Positions 12,101 to 64,000 of a stretch of DNA of 64,000 bases are shown here, piece after piece; position 1 is the stretch's first letter, and the number at the start of each line of letters is the position of its first letter. The stretch is from Tubiluchus corallicola (Eukaryota > Priapulida > Priapulimorpha > Priapulimorphida > Tubiluchidae), in assembly GCA_030141605.1 (NCBI GenBank), contig JAQGDQ010000076.1, forward strand, positions 186,001-250,000. Direction: 5' to 3'. The translations under genes and the position numbers were made by a program. The notes under the pieces are model-generated. The model had not been told where the DNA came from. It ran no database searches and worked only from the letters and a program-made list of their open reading frames with translations.

Positions 12101-15100
12101 GTAGATAGAACTACAACTGATTTTATTTGAAATCATATTCTTGTAAACAAAGGCTTGCTGAATTGCTTGTTGCTTGAGCTTTATACCCATGTATGGTATA
12201 ACACAAACTTTTAGCGTTGACTGTATTCAATTTTTTTATTTATCACGATGGTCAGCTACTCTGCAAATGTTCTATCTCAAACTTGCAACATTACTTTGTG
12301 AAACATTTTATGCCTTTATTATTTTAAGTGCCACTAGATCTCATTTTATATGTAATGACAGTTTACTTGTTTAGGGTCGATTTAGCATAGCAGCCAAACA
12401 TCACGCCACCATCGCTGAAATATATGAATGCGACCTAAAAGATTTTAGTCAGGCAGTTATTCACTTCCAGAAAGCAGCTGATTTTCACCAGGGAGAGCAT
12501 TCTAGAGCTGCAGCTAATAAGTGCCTCCTGAAGGTGGCACAGTATTCTGCACAGACAGAAGACTACGAGTGTGCAATAGATATCTATGAAAAGGTATTTT
12601 GTGATGAAATTATGTGAAGAATGGTGAATGGTAACTGCTTTTAGTGTATCTTTTCAAGGCACCCGGGTAGTAAAAGTGGATTTGTGATAAGTTTAATTTT
12701 TTTACCAACCGATAAAATTTTTGAGCATAGTTTGACTGGCTTATACTTCTGATTTCACCTACATTTGAACAGTTATACTTCTGATTTCACCTACTTGTAA
12801 CAAAAATTTACAAGTCATAATCAATTTGTCATGTTTTTTTTGCTTTCCTGTTTATAGGCATGAGCAAAGTGCACAAACGTGTATTTTGTGTAAGGTTAAA
12901 AGAGTTTACAGAGTGTCTATTAATTTGATTTGTTCTTTTTTTATATCTGCATCAAATGGCTTAAAACTGATTCCTAGCTCCCTAACAGCAAAATAGTAAC
13001 AGTGATTTTTTTTCCAAAACTGCTTTTGCTCAACATCTTGCCAGCAGTTTTTACAGTCTTTTTCAACTTTTGTTCATTTTTCCACCATCTTTTATGAAAT
13101 CTTTTATTGGACAGGTTTCTTCATTATGTGTTATAGTGTCAACAAATGCAGGGCACAATGTAAACAATCAATATTACTATCAATACATATTTCCGATCCG
13201 ATATGACACAGATATTTAACTTTGAATACCAATTCGAAATGATTTGATATTGCAAAAAATTTGGTAGTACTTTTGTGTTTATGCATGTAGCACTTAATTC
13301 TCATTTAAAAACAATTGAGTTTAAAGTTTCATTAACCTGAAATGAAGAACATAATTTACCTAATCCTGATTTCCAACTATTTAGCATAAAATTTATGTTC
13401 CAAAATCCAAACTGAGTTTAGTGAGAAATTTTGCCAACAACGCTAATGAAATTCAACATTAGATTGATAACTTAACATTAGCGTAACATTATTACAGGAG
13501 AAACGAAAAGGTAACATTTGTGCTTTAACAAAATTAAAGCAGTCTGGTGAGAAACTAGTGTGAATCATTAAAAAGATGTGACTTGTTAATTCACTGAGAG
13601 CTGAATTAGGTCAGCCAGAATCAGTATCAGGTCTAGTGGTGAGAGGTTAAGTTAATAAAATCAAACCCTCTTAGCCTAATAAGAGAATCAGAGATTAATC
13701 ATATCATCGAAAATTTAAGCTATCAAATTATATGATAATCGCACTTATCGCTTTACAAAGTCCCAAGCAGCTATGCGTGTGTAGAATGCAGCCTGTATCT
13801 ATTCTACAGTGTGACTCATCAGCATGTAAGTGTTCAACAATGAGAGCGCTGCAAGATGCTGTCATTTGAAGGGTAATGTAGTAAAATTTTATGACATGTG
13901 GCTGTACCATGTGGCTGGCTGAGTTACTGGTCAAATAGTGCATGCATGCCAGCCCGCAAAGTAGCCCAGCAGATTGCATTGCCGTATTTATTCGTGTATA
14001 ACGCGCAAACTTTTCTACCTAAAAAAGAACTCAAAGTTTGGGTTCGCGTTATAAACGAGGGCTGGGGTGACACACTTGGATGTATCAATATATTATTTGT
14101 GCAATGACTCATTAGTCGAAGATATCGCTGACCACAGTCGCAAAACATTGAATGCAGCCACATCACTCGACCCACAAAACGCCTATGGTCTATTTTTAGT
14201 AACAGTATCCAAAGCACTTGTGTGGCCTATCTAAAATAAATAATTCTCAATGGCTCATGCACAACACTCACTGCAGAGGTGAGGCGTAGTTAAGGAAATA
14301 ATCAATAATATTCAATAATCAAATGCCTCATCAGCTGACTTTGTCAGACGGTGCCTCGCCCACACTGCAAGTGAGTTAAGCATTGCATGTTTTGCACAAT
14401 TACCAATATCCAGATTATTGAAGGATTTTAAATAAATGTTGTAAATTTTATTTCGGTATTGTGTTCATAGTTTACTTTACGTTGTCAATAAATGATTTTT
14501 ATCATGGCCGCACGTATAATGCTTGGTCTGAGCCGAGAAAAAGTGAAACAAAATTTTATACCGATTTTTAATCGAAAATTAGGGGTGCGAGTTATACACG
14601 TGTGCGCATTATAGTCGAATAAATACGGTAGTTATTTTTTATTTATACCAGAATTAATTAAATCATTACTGCTTTTCAAAAAACTGAAACAATCGTATGC
14701 AAATTGCCCTTTTTGGAGGTTTGAACGCTCAAGCAGATAAAATTGGCTAATGCTTTGGTAAATATCTGCAGTTCGATTCGATATTCTGTATTGGAAAATA
14801 TCAGACTTTTGCTAAATATCAGGATATTCCAATATGCAATATTGGGTATCTGAGAATGCTGTTTACCATATTATGCATGACTATATAATGTAGTGTATTA
14901 GTTACATACTGTAAACTATAAATGTATTTGTTCAGGTTGCCTCTGAAGCTGCCGACAGCCGCCTTTTAAAGTATGGAGCAAAAGAGCATTATTTTAAAGC
15001 TGCAGTTTGTCATATGTGTGTGGACATGTTAAACGGCCAGGTTTGTATGTGGGAGGGGTTTTGAAACGTTTGTTTTTTTCTGGCAAAAAAGATGCACTTT

Positions 15101-17025
15101 AACTGTTTTTTATTTTTAAGTCAAAAGAGCTTGTAGGCCAATGACTGGCACGGACTGCAGAAATATACATTACCTCTCAATGTATTGTTTCCAACGCTGA
15201 TAATCTTGCAAGCATTAATGGGACCTTCTGGTAACTGTTCTGTCACGTGCCAGCAAAACCAGCAAGCCTCAAATAAATTTGTTTAATTAAAATACGTATT
15301 GTACTACTGCTGCACTAAACGTGTAAATTCAATAGCTGTTGACTGGGTGGGTTTCTTATGCAGGTCCAAGGGTTAGCAATAGACTTAGTTCTTTGCCATA
15401 GATTCAGCTCCGAGAGTAAATTTATTCGTAAATGTAATAGCAATGAGATTGTTCGAAGTGTTTATTGTAAGTTCATGAGCACTGTGCTCAGTAAAATAAT
15501 AAATGAAACTGTAAAATCTAGACAATTTGATACTGGCTAAAAATGCCCAAAGGGTGTTTTGTTGATCATCCGTTTATGGTTTATTTTCCTCAACTAGTGT
15601 TTAAAGCTGAATACTAAAATGATATGTTTGTCGTATAAGGGGCCATAAATGTGGTGGAGCTGCTTACATAGAGGCCCTGTCGAACAGTAATATGAAGTGA
15701 TATAGTTTCTGAAACAAAACTTAAATAAGCATTTGTGGAGTTTCAGTTTCTTCAGATTCAAAACACTATAATTTGTGAACAACAATTTCATCAAAACAAA
15801 TTGCCAAGAAACTTTAGTTGAGAAAATTTATATTTATTAAAACTCACGTAATAATCTGTAATAAATGTTATTCTATCTATTTCAGCATGCTGTGAACAGA
15901 TATGAAGAACTATTTCCGGCATTTATTGATTCAAGGGAGTGCAAGTTTCTAAAAGTAAGCAGCTTACTTATCAGTACTTGCTTGAACAGCAAATGTCTTC
16001 AAAAGAGCCTTTTGTGCACAATTCAAAGTTTTTCTTATACATTTCAGATGCAGAACTGTTTCAACTGAACATTGCCACAAATATGTTTTGTACTAACTTA
16101 GTTAACAATTGCTGGAACAAGTTAACTAAACAAAGTGATGATCTCTAAGTCATACTCACCTTTGACGACTTTTTTGACAGACCTGTTCGAAGTTATATAA
16201 TACAGTTAATAATGCAGGGAATGTTCACTTAACGTCGGCTTCCAAAAAAGTGATTTTACATGAAATGTCATCGAATGAAGTCATGCTTTCCTTAAGTACA
16301 AAAATAATGTAAATGCATGGTGTTGCTTCCCATCAGTTTCTGAATTACTGTAAGCAGTAGATACATATACTGTTCAATTTTTTTTGTATTTATGCTTGAC
16401 TGCCCTTCCATCTATATAAATCCATGTGAATGCAGCGGATAAACCTTCATAGTTAGTAAGAACCTTTTTCCAGATAGACAGTGATTATTATGATGTGTGT
16501 CCTTGTTTATCATGCATGAGTAATGCCTGTGGCACTCTAATTTTATTCTTATAATTTTCTAGAGCAGCTTAACTGTTTTGTTTTTATACTTATAAATTGG
16601 AGTTGTGAACTACAGTGTATCTCCATCAAAACAATGCTGACTAGATTTGATCTACAGTATTAGGTTTCCAATTCATTATCATCTTCATCATCATATGCAC
16701 ATTATGTTTACTGTAGACATTGGGCAGACAGAATTCTAAAATAAAAGAAAACTGCCCTCAATACAGGTGAGCAAGAAGTAATCAGGGAAAAAACTAGACA
16801 CTGTTATGTCAGTGGCTTGTCAGCACCACTTCTCGCCAAATTTCTAATTTATGCAATAATTATTTTTATTCATAGAATTTGATATTAGCACTCGAAGAAG
16901 AAAACGTTGAGTCTTTCACGGAAGTTGTCAAGGAATATGACAAAATTTCACGTCTTGACTCGTGGACTACAACCATGCTGTTGCGAATCAAGAGAACCAT
17001 TTCCGATGAGCCTGACTTGAGATAG
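9151..17025 (+). CDS. NAPA: Alpha-SNAP (alpha-soluble NSF attachment protein), complete, 8 exons
   Basis: Adaptor that binds assembled SNARE bundles and recruits the ATPase NSF to take them apart after membrane fusion; cytosolic and peripheral on membranes. Coding exons: 9151-9245, 9812-9897, 10429-10545, 11998-12044, 12375-12593, 14936-15040, 15886-15954, 16876-17025. All junctions are GT-AG and the phases join to an open frame of 295 codons, the same length as human alpha-SNAP. Diagnostic stretches are [20 protein letters not shown] (exon 2), [18 protein letters not shown] and [13 protein letters not shown] (exon 5), [14 protein letters not shown] (exon 6), [15 protein letters not shown] (exon 7) and [20 protein letters not shown] (exon 8). 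The TPR-like helical repeats fill the protein. The C-terminal DLR, with the penultimate leucine that stimulates NSF, is kept. The N-terminal membrane-contact loop reads [11 protein letters not shown], with Leu-Leu where vertebrates have Phe-Phe. The start at 9151 gives the expected N terminus. No clear AATAAA was seen within 1.5 kb of the stop. Confidence 0.96.
11701..11806. repeat. Short tandem duplication (about 50-56 bp) in alpha-SNAP intron 3
   Basis: Two adjacent copies begin ttccattgata and end gagaaacagga, at 11701-11750 and 11751-11806. They differ by substitutions and a small insertion. Confidence 0.75.
13982..14628. mobile_element. Inverted-repeat (MITE-like) DNA transposon in alpha-SNAP intron 5
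   Basis: The left end begins CCGTATTTATTCGTGTATAA. The right end, read on the other strand, begins CCGTATTTATTCGACTATAA. About 23 of the first 26 bases match, continuing into a shared GCGCA. Further inside both ends carry related GTTATA..ACG words. The element is 647 bp with no transposase frame. The flanks (tg on the left, ta on the right) do not give a clear target-site duplication, so the superfamily is left open. Confidence 0.65.
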
Positions 17026-18616
17026 AGTACAGCTGGAAAGTGACTGTTTTCATACTGCTACTAGTCATGTTATTAACAAAATTAACAGTTTATTGTGTGT
17101 GTTTTGCTTATACCTTCTTCATATTTTTTGTAGTACCGATTAGGCAGTTATATAACTTCCATCTTTGCTTTGAATAAGCCTCAGCGATGAGAGAAACAAT
17201 GGAATATTTTCAAGATTTGAACTTGGGCCTGTGTGGCAATCTTCTGTTTCAGCTCCCACAGTTACTTTTAGCAAAATCTTTTAGCGAAATCGCTTTTTCA
17301 ATCGCTTCTCAAATGCTTCTTTTTCTTGACTATTAGTGGAACTTGTGCAGTTCCTCATAATGGCCAAACGAAACCAAAAAAAGGTTATTTCCCACCTAAC
17401 GTAATTAACTGTGAATTACTTTTACCTATTAGCACTTTATTAATTATTAAAATTATTGCCAGTTTAAGTGTATGTTACTAACCAATGTATTAATGCCTCT
17501 TGTGATATTATTATGTGAATTTAAAGACAAGTTTTTATGATGTGCGCAATAGAGCTGCACAAAGTGCATCAATCTACCATATTAATTAATTGCAATGATG
17601 TGATATTTTATTTAGGAATAATTTGAACACGCACTTTGAGCATTCTTTTCCAGCTTATTTTTTTTGCCCGAGAATGTGTGCAACAGTCCACTTAGTAGTG
17701 GTTTAGGATAAGTACATCAACTTTGATTGATCAGAGTAAAGTAAAAGCTCAGTTCTTAACTTTCCATCTAGTTTTTGCTGCTAATATTATTTGTGAAATT
17801 CACATTAAATTTTTATAGGATCACTAAATGACTGTATTTGTCATACAATTTTGGTATTAAATAGTTAGCATGATATTTATACTAAAATTTGGAGCCACAT
17901 TATTTTAGAAAAATTCTTTGTAGAATGTTAATGAATTAAATTCTCATTTTTTGGGTAACTGCTTTTTTTAAATGGATAATTGAATTACATGTCTAACTGT
18001 CAACTTGATATGAATATTGTAGCAGCTGTCATTATCAATGAGGGAAAATTTAATACCATACCCTGGCTTTTGTGTTTAAGTTATTTCTGGTTTATGATTA
18101 AAATACAAAGAATAGCTGTGGCTATTTTTCAGAAATCTGCTGTTCAGTAAAATGAGTGTTCTGACTGCGTGATTTGAATTTAAGTATTAATCAGTTTAAT
18201 GGATTTATTTTTTATTGATTGACTGTTTTATTTATTGTGCCAACTGTATATTTGTTGTAATGTTGCAATGAAAAAGAATGCCATATAAACACTGGCCATG
18301 ATTATATTTATGTAAAAGTCATCAATATTGTAAATTTTTCTGATTTCATGCCACAGGTTTATCTGTGCTCAACTGCACAGTGCCTTGTACTTGCTTAAAT
18401 ACGATCAAAATTCTATTTAGCCAACATTTTTATTATTCATATTCAGAAACAGAAAATATTTTCATGTAAACAGTATAGTTATATTGTCAGCCTACTCTTC
18501 AGTCTTACACAAAATTTTAGAGTTTTAGGTTTACACACAAAATCATCTGTTGTTGTGACTTTATAAAAGTGTGTACAACTTGTTCATACAAATATACAAA
18601 TTCATTAATAATATTT
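17026..18616. other. 3' flank of alpha-SNAP and intergenic DNA
   Basis: The 3' UTR of alpha-SNAP must lie here. Several ATTAAA words (for example near 17805, 17856 and 18083) are possible poly(A) signals, but no AATAAA was seen. No other gene recognised. Confidence 0.4.
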
Positions 18617-18923
18617 AACAATGTTATATTCTATAAGCATTATAATCATAATAACATAAATTATGTTTATTAAAATTACTTTTGAAATAATAAGGTCTAT
18701 AAATCGAACATTAATTTTGGAACTTTAATTGCAATAATTACGAATTTCTCATGCAGACGGCGCGCAAGGATAAAAATTTTGACATTGTTTGCACTTGCGC
18801 AAATCACCGCAAGAGATACAGTTAGGATAGCACAATGACGGTCGCGTGTGATGGTTTGTCAGTGGAATCCACTAGTTATTTATTTTGTTTGCTAGGAAAT
18901 TCTTCCCTAGGGAAATCAGTGTT

Positions 18924-63948
<45,025 letters not shown>

Positions 63949-64000
63949 GTAAGTGTCTGAATATATTGAATAACCACTTTTGAAATAACGAGTCCATTAT

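Overview
The window is animal (metazoan) nuclear DNA. It is AT-rich, its genes have GT-AG introns, and the intergenic and intronic DNA is full of decayed transposons and young tandem duplications. Two conserved animal genes lie head to tail on the + strand. The taxon cannot be fixed from the window. The divergence of the proteins and the transposon types (hAT-like, Penelope-like, non-LTR) fit an invertebrate, possibly a cnidarian, sponge or mollusc.

Layout. 0-9 kb is gene-poor. It holds the likely first coding exon of an unidentified - strand gene that runs off the left edge (1452-1602), two hAT-like elements with matching flanks (534-1369, 3999-5090), a 112-bp tandem duplication with TA tracts, and a decayed non-LTR reverse transcriptase on the - strand (about 5850-7260). 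9.15-17.03 kb is a complete eight-exon gene for alpha-SNAP (295 aa), the adaptor that brings NSF to SNARE complexes. A 647-bp inverted-repeat element sits in its intron 5. 18.6 kb to the right edge is a GalNAc-transferase gene, a GALNT2 orthologue that initiates mucin-type O-glycosylation in the Golgi. Twelve coding positions (474 aa) are present; the last part of the lectin domain lies beyond the window.

The most interesting feature is that the first coding exon of the GALNT2 gene, with its upstream DNA and the start of intron 1, is tandemly duplicated (about 18617-19519 and 19520-20390). Both copies keep a start codon, a complete 34-codon signal-anchor frame and an identical donor in the same phase. 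The gene could therefore make two N-terminal isoforms from two promoters.

The 27-kb first intron contains possible coding exons on the - strand (notably 31658-31840) that may belong to a nested gene. It also contains a 5'-truncated retroelement with an exact 11-bp target-site duplication, a degenerate 17-bp minisatellite, a Penelope-type GIY-YIG remnant, two diverged copies of a repeat carrying a 5-bp array, and a perfect 132-bp tandem duplication. The second intron has further tandem duplications and an odd array of ACGTCTTCA-like words.

The two known genes both act in the secretory pathway (SNARE recycling and Golgi O-glycosylation). Nothing in the sequence indicates that they are co-regulated.
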